From positions 615,051-679,050 of the forward strand of contig NZ_CABJDN010000004.1 of NCBI RefSeq assembly GCF_902364365.1: 64,000 nucleotides of DNA, read 5' to 3'. Of this stretch, positions 9,591 to 18,590 are shown in pieces. Source of the stretch: Bacteroides intestinalis (lineage in GTDB: Bacteria > Bacteroidota > Bacteroidia > Bacteroidales > Bacteroidaceae). The position numbers and the translations under genes were made by a program. The notes under the pieces were generated by a model. That model was not told where the DNA came from. It worked only from the letters and a program-made list of their open reading frames with translations, and made no database searches. The stretch's first letter is position 1; each line of letters begins with the position of its first letter.

Positions 9591-10412
9591 TTATTTCTTG
9601 AAAGGATCTCCTTTCTTATCAGTGCTGACTACCCAACGGAAAGCGTTTACAAATAAGAGGTTTTGTGTGGCATCAATGAATTCTTCGTCGCCATGACCCA
9701 TGTTCAGATATATCATTCTGTACTTGGTGTTGGTCCATACGATGGGGAAATCACCGAAATTAACCACGTCCTTTATGCCCAACGGATAGTTTTTAGGAGA
9801 AATGGAAAGAAGTACCTCTACGTTTTTGTTGGTTCTCGGACTGGGATTCCATTGATACCATTCACTTGACGGAGCCACAAAAGAAGTGGGTAAATTTCTG
9901 GTGACGGGGTGTTCTTCATTGTCAACTTCAACCAAAACAGGTTGAGGGGGCCAGTTATTGCAATAGAAAACCCCGCCACCCAGAAAATCTACAAACCAAG
10001 GCCAATTTGTGTGCTTGTCGTTATAGGCGGCTACATGGAAGCCTACCCAGCCGCCTCCGTTTTCCATGTATTTTTCAAAAGCATCGCGTTCGGCTTTTGT
10101 ATTGGGATAGCCATCGAGCATAACTACTACGCTATATTCTTTCAGCTGTTCGTAACTATATTGAGACAAGTCCATGGTAATATCCAGTACAAAACCGTCA
10201 CCGTAATTCAGTTTCTTGAAGAACTCTACCGCCTGCAAGGAGAATTGATAGTGTGCCTCTTCTGCATGTTGAGTATAGTAAACCAGTGCCTTGAAACGGG
10301 GACCATTGGCATAATTAGCCGGATACCCCTGGGGAATCTGCGCGTTTACCGCAAATGTGCAGATAGCAAACAATAGAATAAGATAGAATTTAATACTTCT
10401 CATAGCATCCAT
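9591..10412 (-). CDS. Secreted ThuA-like domain protein
   Basis: 273 residues. A signal peptide (MRSIKFYLILLFAICTFAVN, then AQ; M4 may be the real start at 10403) precedes a ThuA-like glutamine-amidotransferase fold: FKALVYYTQHAEEAHYQF, YSYEQLKEYSVVVMLDGYP, ENGGGWVGFHVAAY, then EEHPVTRNLPTSF and PIVWTNTKYRMIYLNMGHG near the end. ThuA-like domains are linked to sugar oxidation or utilisation, but the reaction is mostly undefined. It is the second gene of the GH9 operon. Confidence 0.88.
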   Translation of the reverse strand: MDAMRSIKFYLILLFAICTFAVNAQIPQGYPANYANGPRFKALVYYTQHAEEAHYQFSLQAVEFFKKLNYGDGFVLDITMDLSQYSYEQLKEYSVVVMLDGYPNTKAERDAFEKYMENGGGWVGFHVAAYNDKHTNWPWFVDFLGGGVFYCNNWPPQPVLVEVDNEEHPVTRNLPTSFVAPSSEWYQWNPSPRTNKNVEVLLSISPKNYPLGIKDVVNFGDFPIVWTNTKYRMIYLNMGHGDEEFIDATQNLLFVNAFRWVVSTDKKGDPFKK

Positions 10413-10435
10413 AATTTATATAGTTAATAACTTTT

Positions 10436-12904
10436 TTATTCGTATTCAGCAACCAGTGATAGCCATTTTCCTGCCGATGTTACCCATACCTCTTTATAAC
10501 ATGCGTTGTTGGTTTGCGGCCAGTAAGGAATATCATCATTGCCCAATGTACGGATGCCGACAGGCATTTCACCGGTCATCTCTCCGGATGAGAAACTATT
10601 CATTTGCGGATAATTATGCCCTTCGCCATATATCAGGGATTGCCCGAAAGGATTCTTTCCAACCGTCCAGTAGAGCTGTTCCCGACCGATACCGAGCAAT
10701 TCTTCATCTTTAAGGAAATTACCGCAAATGGCAGCAGACTTTCCGGTAGAGAGGTGTATGGCTGTATTGCCGTTGAAAATGCTGAACCATACCGGGAAAC
10801 GTTTCAAGTAATGTTCCTTATCGAGCTTGACTCCCCGTTTCACTTGCTCTGTGTACTGATCCTGCGCATTGGATGGCGGAAAGAGGTGGAGGGCGTAAAA
10901 ACTCGCAGAATCTTTATACTCTTCTGCATGATATACTCCACTCGGAATCATTCCGTAAGGCTGGGTATATTTCATTAAACTTTTCAGATAATTGCCGTAG
11001 AGTTGTATGGAATTTATCCATTTCTGATAATCAGGGTGTTGTTGCTGCGTTTCACAAAGCAACGTCATGGCCTGCATGTAAACCTGCTCGCGCGATTGAT
11101 GGATATAGTGTACAATGGATTTTCGTGATGGATTCCGATAGAAAAAGCCACGGGTCTTGTCCTTGTCTTTTAAAGACTCCGTACGCTGGCAGTCGAGCAC
11201 ATACCGGATGGCTTCTGCAGCTGTCTCTGCATAACAAGACTTTCCGGTCAGTTTGTAGAGCATGCTGGCGGACCAGGATATGGTTGCCATATACTGGCTT
11301 TCGGAGGTATTGTAACTATGTTCGTACATCTGTTTGAATGAGTCGAAACCCTCTTTCCTGAATTTCTCTGTGGCAAAAGAAAAGTCTTCTTCCGCTATCT
11401 TTCGCAGATGTTCTTGCAGCATCGGGTCCCGGTCTATGGTCATTGCGGCGTATGCTTCGTATCCTGCGTACAGGAAATTGTCGAATGCCATGTTCTGAAC
11501 GCGTACGGAATGGATGTCGTCCTTTGTATTCAGTATACCGTCCTGCCAGATGAGTAATCCCATGCTACTGGCACGATATCCGTCTCCATAGCGATTTTTC
11601 AGAATAAATTCAATTCCCCATTCCGCTTCTTCCAGTAAGCGGGCAGCCAATGGAGTGTTCTCGGTTTTGAGCCGATTGTATGCTTCCAGCAGGGCAAAGG
11701 TCACGTCTCCGGTTTGTAACGTCTGTTGTGACAAGTCGCCTGCATCATGCCATCCCCCCGAATAAGAAATACTTTTTCCGTCATGCCGGGAGAATAAATC
11801 CGTGTGGCAAGCCGCGTGTTTGCCGGGAACGGGATGCCCGCAGCGTTGGCAGAATAAGAAATTCAATACTCTCCAAAGGGAATTATCCCATAGTTTTTCG
11901 TCTATCCGGAATGCCGGAGTCAGGATTTTGCCTACTTTCAGTTGATAATCTCCCGGTTGATTGAAGGCAGTGAAGTCAATAACTCCAAATTCTCCGAGGG
12001 TGGTTTGTTTTCGTTGCAATGCATCCTCATATGCCACCTCTTTAGTGGCAGAGTTTATCAGTTGGAATGCAGTCTGCTGATTACACAATAAACTATGAAC
12101 GAGAGCAGTTTTCTGACTGTTGGTTGTATAACCTGTTGTAGAATAGATGATGGCATCTTCTGCCGGAGTCCATCCGCTTACTTTTCCGGGAGCTTTGATT
12201 TGCTGTAATTGGATATTGTCAATGTAATAAATGGCAGAATCACCTGTGGTCCGATCTTTCCCTTTTAGAGCTGTGTCGAAACGAATAGACATTACTTTAT
12301 CCCGTTGATATTCGTCTATATCAAGAAAACAGTAATTCCATGTTTTGTTAACCAGATTGATGAGGTGGGAGCCACTGGGGTGATTGTATCCTTCCTTGGT
12401 TGTGGAATTATCGTTTGTGAAAGTCAGATTCATGTTGACTACACGTGCACCATCACAATCCGGATAGATGGAAAAAACGATTCTGTTATATTTCTCCCAA
12501 TTTTGCCCATTGACATGATAGGTGATACCGCTATTTCCATAAGTTGCATAGTCCGGGTCGGAAGGAGAACCGACTGCTCTTTTCCCAGTGTCAGTCGGAA
12601 AAGTCAGACGAATACTACCTTTGCCGGATACGGATTGCTCATTAGAGAAAGCCATACTGCCTGCTCCGGAATGGGACCATCCGTTTGTACCGTCTGTTTC
12701 TGTAAGCGGTTGACTGGATAACACCTCTTTTTTCAACGCATTCTCTTCGAAAGAACGGGAGGTGTCCAAAGGTAGCGGGGCATGAATGAATCCGGTTTCA
12801 TAAATTTGCTTTTCCAGTAAGGCGTCTCCAGTCAGAGATTTTTGACTGAATAGGGAAACATGACTTATGAGTAACAGGAATAATATGAATGATTTCTTTC
12901 TCAT
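10436..12904 (-). CDS. Glycoside hydrolase family 9 (endoglucanase-type) protein
   Basis: 822 residues with a signal peptide (MRKKSFILFLLLISHVSLFS, then Q). An N-terminal beta-sandwich region (to about residue 240) looks like a carbohydrate-binding module. Next comes an Ig-like cellulase N-terminal domain (IYSTTGYTTNSQKTALVHS, near residues 252-345) and the (alpha/alpha)6 GH9 catalytic domain. The catalytic WHDAGD motif lies at residues 385-390. The likely general acid is Glu805 in CYKEVWVTSAGKW near the C-terminus. GH9 enzymes cleave beta-1,4-glucans and related glycans; the actual substrate is not known. It is the first gene of a four-gene operon (spacings 23, 24 and 18 bp). Confidence 0.92.
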   Translation of the reverse strand: MRKKSFILFLLLISHVSLFSQKSLTGDALLEKQIYETGFIHAPLPLDTSRSFEENALKKEVLSSQPLTETDGTNGWSHSGAGSMAFSNEQSVSGKGSIRLTFPTDTGKRAVGSPSDPDYATYGNSGITYHVNGQNWEKYNRIVFSIYPDCDGARVVNMNLTFTNDNSTTKEGYNHPSGSHLINLVNKTWNYCFLDIDEYQRDKVMSIRFDTALKGKDRTTGDSAIYYIDNIQLQQIKAPGKVSGWTPAEDAIIYSTTGYTTNSQKTALVHSLLCNQQTAFQLINSATKEVAYEDALQRKQTTLGEFGVIDFTAFNQPGDYQLKVGKILTPAFRIDEKLWDNSLWRVLNFLFCQRCGHPVPGKHAACHTDLFSRHDGKSISYSGGWHDAGDLSQQTLQTGDVTFALLEAYNRLKTENTPLAARLLEEAEWGIEFILKNRYGDGYRASSMGLLIWQDGILNTKDDIHSVRVQNMAFDNFLYAGYEAYAAMTIDRDPMLQEHLRKIAEEDFSFATEKFRKEGFDSFKQMYEHSYNTSESQYMATISWSASMLYKLTGKSCYAETAAEAIRYVLDCQRTESLKDKDKTRGFFYRNPSRKSIVHYIHQSREQVYMQAMTLLCETQQQHPDYQKWINSIQLYGNYLKSLMKYTQPYGMIPSGVYHAEEYKDSASFYALHLFPPSNAQDQYTEQVKRGVKLDKEHYLKRFPVWFSIFNGNTAIHLSTGKSAAICGNFLKDEELLGIGREQLYWTVGKNPFGQSLIYGEGHNYPQMNSFSSGEMTGEMPVGIRTLGNDDIPYWPQTNNACYKEVWVTSAGKWLSLVAEYE

Positions 12905-13160
12905 GATTTAGTTAACCTTTGGTTTCTGATGCAAGATTAGCGATTATTTGGCAGAAGGAGGTTTGATAATAGCCATAAAACCTTTAAAAACCATCAAAAA
13001 GCAAAGAAATGATAGAATATCTACTTTAGTTGATGATATTTAAACTCTTTTGGAAAGTAAAAAGACAAACTTTCTTTTGGAGATTGTGACCACTATTTCT
13101 ACATATGTACTACCAGGCTTAGACTGACTTGATACCTACCTTCTCCTTATCTTATAATTA

Positions 13161-13215
13161 GGAGTAGGTAAGGAGTAGATAGGGAGTAGGTAAGGAGTAA
13201 GTAAGGAGTAGGTAT
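13161..13215. repeat. Five tandem 11-bp repeats in a divergent promoter region
   Basis: The 527-bp spacer between the divergent GH9 operon and prolyl oligopeptidase gene contains five consecutive 11-bp units: GGAGTAGGTAA, GGAGTAGATAG, GGAGTAGGTAA, GGAGTAAGTAA and GGAGTAGGTAT. An imperfect inverted copy (ATACCTACCTTCTCCTTAT, 13132-13150) lies just before them, so a hairpin is also possible. The 11-bp period places all units on one DNA face, as expected for a cooperative regulator site; the repeat could also be a neutral expansion. No coding sequence was found in 12905-13431. Confidence 0.85.
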
Positions 13216-13431
13216 TGTGAAAATCATGAATAAAAGTTCTCATTTGTAAAGACAAACAAACAATTAAAAAAAGAATGAAGCTGACAGGAAATGCTATTTG
13301 AAGTATAATAATAGGAAAAAACCTTGTTTACTATTGGTTGTTTTTGTAATTTTAACGCCTAAACTTAATAAAATATTTTTTGCAATCATTTTAAGAAAGA
13401 GAGAACAATCATACTCTTATATATGTATAAT

Positions 13432-15546
13432 ATGAAAAAAGTAACTTTATTCGCAACCGGTATCATCATGATGTCATGTGCACAACAACAACAACAGAAG
13501 CTTACGTATCCTGAAACCGCAAAGGTGGATACTGTAGATATTTATTTTGGAACAGAAGTTCCCGACCCGTATCGTTGGCTGGAGAATGACACTTCCGCTG
13601 CAACAGCTGCATGGGTGGAAGCTCAGAACAAAGTAACAAACGACTATTTGTCTAAGATACCTTTCCGCGATGCTTTGCTGAAGCGACTGACGGATGTGGC
13701 TAATTATGAAAAGATTGGTACACCATTCAAGAAACACGACAAGTATTATTTCTATAAGAATGACGGTTTGCAGAACCAGAGCGTGCTGTATGTACAAGAT
13801 AGCTTGGACGGCGAACCACGTGTATTCCTCGATCCTAATAAACTCTCGGACGATGGTACAGTAGCCTTATCGGGTATCTCTTTCTCGAATAATGGAAAAT
13901 ATACAGCATATACCATATCACGCAGCGGATCGGATTGGCGTGAAATCTATGTGATGGATACAGAAACCGGTAAACTGCTGGATGATCATATCGAATGGGC
14001 GAAGTTTACGGGAGCTACTTGGCAAGGAGATGGCTTCTATTACAGTGCTTATGATGCTCCGGTGAAAGGAAAGGAATTTTCTAACGTAAATGAGAATCAT
14101 AAAATTTATTATCATAAGATGGGTACGCCGCAGTCACAGGATCAACTGATCTATCAGAATCCTGTATACCCCAAGCGTTTCTATACTGCCAGTGTAAATG
14201 AGGATGAAACTGTCCTGTTTCTGTATGAGAGCGGTGACGGGCGCGGTAATGCCTTATATATGAAAGACCTGCGTAAACCTAATGCTCCATTTGTGACAAT
14301 GGCTACGGATATGGATTATAGCTATGCTCCGATGGAGGTAATAGGAGATAAGATTTATATGTTTACAAACTACGATGCACCTAAGTATCGTCTTATGATA
14401 GCAGATATCAATAAGCCTGCCTTGAAAGACTGGACGGAACTGGTTCCGGAGAGTGAAAATGTACTTTCGGATGCAGGTGTGATAGGTGGAAAACTGTTCC
14501 TGACGTATGATAAAGATGCAGCCAACCATGCCTATGTATATGGACTGGATGGTAAAGAAATACTGGAAATAGAATTGCCTTCACTTGGCTCTGTAGGTTT
14601 CACTGGAGACAAGGATGATAAGGAATGTTTCTTCGGATTTACTTCATTTACCATACCCGGTGCTACTTATAAATATGATATGGATGCGAATACCTACGAG
14701 ATTTTCCGTGCTCCGAAGGTTGACTTTAATTCTGACGAATTTGTGACAGAACAAGTATTCTATCCCAGCAAAGACGGAACGAAGATACCGATGTTCCTGA
14801 CTTATAAGAAGGATCTCAAGAAGGATGGCAAGAATCCCGTGTTCCTTTATGGTTACGGTGGTTTCAATATCAGCCTTAATCCGGGCTTCTCTACATCCCG
14901 TATTCCGTTCTTGGAAAATGGAGGTATCTATGCACAGGTTAACCTGCGTGGGGGTGGCGAGTATGGTGAAGACTGGCACATAGCAGGTACCAAGATGCAG
15001 AAGCAAAATGTATTTGATGATTTTATTTCAGCTGCTGAATATCTTATAGGTAATAAATATACTAATAAAGATAAAATTGCCATAGTAGGCGGTTCCAATG
15101 GTGGTTTGCTGGTAGGAGCCTGTATGACACAACGTCCTGATCTGTTCCGTGTAGCTATTCCGCAGGTAGGTGTAATGGATATGTTGCGTTATCATAAGTT
15201 CACTATCGGATGGAACTGGGCAAGCGATTACGGTACGAGTGAGGACAGTAAGGAAATGTTTGAGTACTTGAAAGGCTACTCTCCACTGCACAACCTGAAA
15301 CCCGGTACCCAATATCCTGCAACGATGGTTATTACTGCCGATCATGATGACCGTGTAGTTCCTGCCCACTCATTTAAATTCGCTGCTACCCTGCAGGAAT
15401 GTAATGACGGAACGAATCCTACGCTTATCCGTATTGAAAGCAAAGCCGGACATGGTGCAGGTAAGCCAATGAGTAAGGTGCTTGAAGAACAGGCCGACAC
15501 CTACGCCTTTATCATGTATAATATGGGAATGAAGTTTGATAAGTAG
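13432..15546 (+). CDS. Prolyl oligopeptidase family lipoprotein (S9A)
   Basis: 704 residues from the chosen start. An upstream ATG at 13423 adds MYN only; MKKVTLFATGIIMMSC gives a proper lipoprotein signal. The N-terminal part starts with YPETAKVDTVDIYFGTEVPD, then PYRWLEND, as in prolyl endopeptidases, followed by a seven-bladed propeller. The C-terminal alpha/beta hydrolase has the serine motif GGSNGG (Ser near residue 555), the acid in ADHDDRVVP (near 640) and the histidine in KAGHGAG (near 674). It cleaves after proline in short peptides; the lipobox suggests action in the periplasm or at an outer membrane face. The stop codon lies inside the following palindrome. Confidence 0.95.
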   Translation: MKKVTLFATGIIMMSCAQQQQQKLTYPETAKVDTVDIYFGTEVPDPYRWLENDTSAATAAWVEAQNKVTNDYLSKIPFRDALLKRLTDVANYEKIGTPFKKHDKYYFYKNDGLQNQSVLYVQDSLDGEPRVFLDPNKLSDDGTVALSGISFSNNGKYTAYTISRSGSDWREIYVMDTETGKLLDDHIEWAKFTGATWQGDGFYYSAYDAPVKGKEFSNVNENHKIYYHKMGTPQSQDQLIYQNPVYPKRFYTASVNEDETVLFLYESGDGRGNALYMKDLRKPNAPFVTMATDMDYSYAPMEVIGDKIYMFTNYDAPKYRLMIADINKPALKDWTELVPESENVLSDAGVIGGKLFLTYDKDAANHAYVYGLDGKEILEIELPSLGSVGFTGDKDDKECFFGFTSFTIPGATYKYDMDANTYEIFRAPKVDFNSDEFVTEQVFYPSKDGTKIPMFLTYKKDLKKDGKNPVFLYGYGGFNISLNPGFSTSRIPFLENGGIYAQVNLRGGGEYGEDWHIAGTKMQKQNVFDDFISAAEYLIGNKYTNKDKIAIVGGSNGGLLVGACMTQRPDLFRVAIPQVGVMDMLRYHKFTIGWNWASDYGTSEDSKEMFEYLKGYSPLHNLKPGTQYPATMVITADHDDRVVPAHSFKFAATLQECNDGTNPTLIRIESKAGHGAGKPMSKVLEEQADTYAFIMYNMGMKFDK

Positions 15547-15641
15547 TGATTAGTGATTAATGATTAGTGATAAGTGATTATGTAATGCGGTGTAAGGATG
15601 AAGCCTGCTAATCACTTATCACTAATCATTAATCACTACTT
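15541..15641. repeat. Heptad-repeat palindrome A after the prolyl oligopeptidase gene
   Basis: The left arm (15541-15580) starts in the last codon and stop of the upstream gene and reads as 7-bp units GTGATTA, GTGATTA, ATGATTA, GTGATAA, GTGATTA after AAGTA. The right arm (15609-15641) is its exact reverse complement minus one GTGATTA unit. The 28-nt loop contains TAATGCGGTGTAAGG, similar to the loops of palindromes B and C. It may act as a transcription terminator or processing hairpin. Confidence 0.9.
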
Positions 15642-15708
15642 ATTTGACATTTTATCATTCTTTAATCAAAATATCACTGGAAAGTATAGGTGAATCCAAA
15701 AGAATTCC

Positions 15709-15716
15709 TATATTTG
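15709..15716 (+). promoter_or_regulatory. -7 element TATATTTG for the NAD-type glutamate dehydrogenase gene
   Basis: Exact match to TAnnTTTG, 75 bp upstream of the start codon, which predicts a leader of about 65-70 nt. No -33 element is obvious. Confidence 0.55.
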
Positions 15717-15720
15717 CAGT

Positions 15721-15749
15721 GTTATTCGTTGACACTTTGTTCGAATAAC
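15721..15749 (+). promoter_or_regulatory. Inverted repeat at the predicted transcription start of gdhB
   Basis: GTTATTCG (15721-15728) and CGAATAAC (15742-15749) are exact inverse copies separated by 13 nt. They begin about five bases after the -7 element, so the repeat covers the predicted start site and first transcribed bases. An operator or a 5' stabilising hairpin would both fit. Confidence 0.5.
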
Positions 15750-15790
15750 CTTGAAATCACGAAAGGATAAACCTTTTAAAACGTAATATT

Positions 15791-17128
15791 ATGAATATCG
15801 AACGAATTATGTCCTCTTTAGAGGCAAAGCATCCCGGCGAGTCTGAATATCTTCAAGCCGTAAAGGAAGTACTTCTTTCCATCGAAGATATCTATAACCA
15901 GCATCCAGAGTTCGAGAAAGCTAAAATCATAGAACGCTTGGTTGAACCCGACCGTATCTTTACGTTCCGTGTTACTTGGGTGGACGACAAAGGTGATGTA
16001 CAAACCAACCTTGGTTATCGTGTGCAATTCAACAATGCCATTGGCCCGTACAAAGGCGGCATTCGTTTCCATGCTTCTGTAAACCTTTCCATCCTGAAAT
16101 TCTTAGGATTCGAACAGACGTTTAAAAATGCACTGACTACTCTGCCTATGGGTGGTGGTAAAGGTGGTTCCGACTTCTCTCCACGTGGTAAGAGCGATGG
16201 TGAAATTATGAGATTCTGCCAGGCTTTCATGTTGGAACTGTGGCGTCATCTTGGTCCGGATATGGATGTGCCAGCCGGTGATATCGGTGTAGGTGGCCGT
16301 GAAGTGGGCTATATGTTCGGTATGTATAAGAAGCTGACGCGTGAGTTTACCGGTACATTTACCGGAAAAGGTTTGGAATTCGGTGGTTCTTTGATTCGTC
16401 CTGAAGCTACAGGTTTCGGTGGATTGTACTTCGTGAACCAGATGTTAGAAACTAAAGGCATTGATATCAAAGGTAAGACCGTTGCTATTTCCGGTTTCGG
16501 AAATGTGGCTTGGGGGGCTGCTACCAAAGCGACCGAATTGGGTGCAAAGGTAGTTACTATCTCCGGACCGGACGGGTATATTTATGATCCGAATGGTATC
16601 AGTGGTGAAAAGATAGATTATATGCTTGAACTCCGTTCATCGGGCAACGATATCGTGGCTCCGTATGCAGATGAATTCCCCGGTTCTACATTTGTTGCCG
16701 GTAAGCGTCCGTGGGAAGTGAAAGCTGATATTGCATTGCCTTGTGCTACGCAAAATGAACTGAATGGTGATGATGCCCGTCAGTTGATTGAAAATAAAGT
16801 GATGTGTGTAGGAGAAATTTCAAATATGGGCTGTACGCCGGAAGCAATTGATTTGTTCATTGAACATAAGATTATGTATGCTCCGGGTAAGGCTGTCAAT
16901 GCCGGTGGTGTTGCTACTTCCGGATTGGAAATGTCACAGAATGCAATGCACCTCAGTTGGTGTGCTGCTGAAGTGGACGAAAAACTGCACGCTATTATGC
17001 ACGGCATTCATGCACAATGCGTAAAATATGGGACAGAACCTGACGGTTACATCAACTACGTGAAGGGTGCCAATATTGCAGGCTTCATGAAGGTGGCTCA
17101 CGCTATGATGGGTCAGGGAATTATTTAA
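15791..17128 (+). CDS. gdhB: Glutamate dehydrogenase, NAD-type
   Basis: 445 residues, full length for the hexameric family. It catalyses reversible oxidative deamination of glutamate to 2-oxoglutarate and ammonia. Substrate and catalytic blocks are present: GPYKGGIRFH, LPMGGGKGGSDF, PAGDIGVGGRE. The coenzyme domain reads SGFGNVAWGAATKATELGAK and then ISGPDGYIYDP, which resembles the NAD-dependent clostridial enzyme, not the SGSGNVAQ/SDSDG pattern of the paralogue at 42194-43531. The usual SEGANMP loop is replaced by GEISNMG (residues 341-347). The neighbouring peptidases suggest catabolism of peptide-derived amino acids. The NAD assignment is inferred from motif comparison. Confidence 0.93.
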   Translation: MNIERIMSSLEAKHPGESEYLQAVKEVLLSIEDIYNQHPEFEKAKIIERLVEPDRIFTFRVTWVDDKGDVQTNLGYRVQFNNAIGPYKGGIRFHASVNLSILKFLGFEQTFKNALTTLPMGGGKGGSDFSPRGKSDGEIMRFCQAFMLELWRHLGPDMDVPAGDIGVGGREVGYMFGMYKKLTREFTGTFTGKGLEFGGSLIRPEATGFGGLYFVNQMLETKGIDIKGKTVAISGFGNVAWGAATKATELGAKVVTISGPDGYIYDPNGISGEKIDYMLELRSSGNDIVAPYADEFPGSTFVAGKRPWEVKADIALPCATQNELNGDDARQLIENKVMCVGEISNMGCTPEAIDLFIEHKIMYAPGKAVNAGGVATSGLEMSQNAMHLSWCAAEVDEKLHAIMHGIHAQCVKYGTEPDGYINYVKGANIAGFMKVAHAMMGQGII

Positions 17129-17166
17129 AGGAAAACTTTGTTTAGTTGTATTTGTATTTGTGGTTT

Positions 17167-17208
17167 GTGCTGCCCCTGCCTGCGAAGGTGTAGGGCAGTA
17201 CTTTTTTT
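17167..17208 (+). terminator. Intrinsic terminator after the NAD-type gdh
   Basis: GTGCTGCCC (17167-17175) pairs with GGGCAGTAC (17193-17201), one G-U pair, followed by a run of seven T residues (17202-17208). It lies 39 bp after the stop codon. Confidence 0.88.
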
Positions 17209-17210
17209 AT

Positions 17211-17297
17211 AGTGATTAGTGGTGAGTGATTAGTGATTAATGCTGTGCAGGGTATGGGTACTATGTATTAATCACTAATCACTCACCACTAATCACT
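17211..17297. repeat. Heptad-repeat palindrome B between gdhB and the aminopeptidase gene
   Basis: A perfect 31-bp inverted repeat (17211-17241 and 17267-17297) made of 7-bp units GTGATTA, GTGGTGA, GTGATTA, GTGATTA. The loop starts with ATGCTGTGCAGG, shared in its first eight bases with palindrome C. The right arm ends 10 bp before the aminopeptidase -7 element, so it covers the -33 region of that promoter. Confidence 0.92.
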
Positions 17298-17307
17298 GTT
17301 TTTTTCT

Positions 17308-17315
17308 TACCTTTG
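17308..17315 (+). promoter_or_regulatory. -7 element TACCTTTG for the Xaa-Pro aminopeptidase gene
   Basis: Exact TAnnTTTG match 27 bp upstream of ATG 17343. Its last three bases are also the TTG of a longer open frame, which argues that translation does not begin there. Confidence 0.65.
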
Positions 17316-17342
17316 CATCTCGAAATTATAAATAACAAAGAG

Positions 17343-18503
17343 ATGTTACAACCTGAATTGAAACTGAGACGCGATAAAATACGCGCCTTGATGGCTCAAC
17401 AAGAGATTGATGCCGCTCTTATCACTTGCAATGTAAATTTAATCTATACGTATGGACGTGTTGTCAGCGGTTATCTCTATTTGCCTCTGAATGCTCCGGC
17501 ACGTTTGTTTATCAAGCGCCCTAATAATATTGAAGGGGAACATATTCATCCTATCCGTAAGCCGGAACAGTTACCTGAATTATTGAAAGAGTACGGACTG
17601 CCCCTGCCTGCGAAGTTAATGCTGGAGGGGGATGAGCTGTCGTATACAGAATATACCCGCCTGGCAGCCTGCTTTCCGGAAACGACAGTTGTGAATGGTA
17701 CGCCTATTATTCGTAAGGCACGCAGTATAAAGACGAATATTGAGATTGAGATGTTCCGTCGGTCGGGTGCTGCCCATACAAAAGCTTATGAGCAAATTCC
17801 TTCGGTGTATCAACCGGGAATGACAGACCGCCAGTTGTCTATTGAGATAGAACGTCTGATGCGCCTGGAAGGTTGTCTGGGGATTTTCCGGACTTTTGGT
17901 CAGGGCATGGAGATATTTATGGGAAGTCTGTTGGCTGGTGACAATGCTACTGCTCCTGCACCTTATGATTTTGCTTTAGGGGGTGAAGGACTTGATCCGT
18001 CTATACCTATCGGTGCGAATGGTGCAATGTTACAACCCGGACAGAGTCTCATGGTGGATATGGGTGGAAACTTCAATGGATATATGGGTGATATGAGCCG
18101 TGTGTTTTCTATTGGTAAGTTGCCGGAGAGAGCTTATGTTGCTCATCAAACTTGCCTGGAAATACAGGAAGCTGTAACAGAAAAGGCAAAACCGGGAGCT
18201 GTGTGCGAAGATCTTTATAATACAGCCATCGATATGGTTACTAAAGCTGGCTTTGCTGATTACTTTATGGGAGCCGGACAGAAAGCGAAATTTATAGGTC
18301 ATGGCATTGGTCTGGAAATCAATGAAGCGCCTGTACTTGCTCCACGCATGAAGCAAGAGTTAGAGCCGGGCATGGTATTTGCACTCGAACCGAAAATAGT
18401 ATTGCCGGGTATCGGTCCATTGGGTATCGAGAATTCTTGGGTAGTAACAGCGGACGGGGTAGAGAAGTTGACGCTGTGCAAGGAAGAAATTATAGAAATG
18501 TAG
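17343..18503 (+). CDS. Xaa-Pro aminopeptidase / M24 family metallopeptidase
   Basis: 386 residues. The reading frame is open back to a TTG at 17313, but that codon overlaps the promoter, so ATG 17343 (MLQPELKLRR) is chosen. The N-terminal creatinase-like domain is followed by an M24 pita-bread domain with metal-ligand blocks LMVDMGGNFNGYMGDMSR (two Asp), GHGIGLEINEAP (His), VFALEPKIVLPG (Glu) and GPLGIENSW (Glu). It removes N-terminal residues preceding proline and has no export signal, so it is cytoplasmic. It complements the prolyl oligopeptidase encoded two genes upstream. Confidence 0.92.
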   Translation: MLQPELKLRRDKIRALMAQQEIDAALITCNVNLIYTYGRVVSGYLYLPLNAPARLFIKRPNNIEGEHIHPIRKPEQLPELLKEYGLPLPAKLMLEGDELSYTEYTRLAACFPETTVVNGTPIIRKARSIKTNIEIEMFRRSGAAHTKAYEQIPSVYQPGMTDRQLSIEIERLMRLEGCLGIFRTFGQGMEIFMGSLLAGDNATAPAPYDFALGGEGLDPSIPIGANGAMLQPGQSLMVDMGGNFNGYMGDMSRVFSIGKLPERAYVAHQTCLEIQEAVTEKAKPGAVCEDLYNTAIDMVTKAGFADYFMGAGQKAKFIGHGIGLEINEAPVLAPRMKQELEPGMVFALEPKIVLPGIGPLGIENSWVVTADGVEKLTLCKEEIIEM

Positions 18504-18509
18504 AAATAG

Positions 18510-18583
18510 TGATTAGTTGTTAGTGATAAGTGATTAATGCTGTGTTTACAACTAACTAATCACTTATCACTAACAACTAATCA
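18510..18583. repeat. Heptad-repeat palindrome C between convergent genes
   Basis: A perfect 27-bp inverted repeat (18510-18536 and 18557-18583) made of units GTTGTTA, GTGATAA, GTGATTA behind TGATTA. The loop begins ATGCTGTG, as in palindrome B. It lies between the aminopeptidase stop and the stop of the convergent DUF3843 gene and could terminate both. Confidence 0.92.
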
Positions 18584-18590
18584 TTTATTT

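Noticed and set aside
17313..17342. TTG start of the aminopeptidase frame
   Set aside because: The TTG is part of the TACCTTTG promoter element; ATG 17343 is the plausible start.
17170..17615. 18-bp identical string in the gdhB terminator (17170-17187) and in the aminopeptidase gene (17598-17615)
   Set aside because: A chance match or small duplication; no further similarity around either copy.
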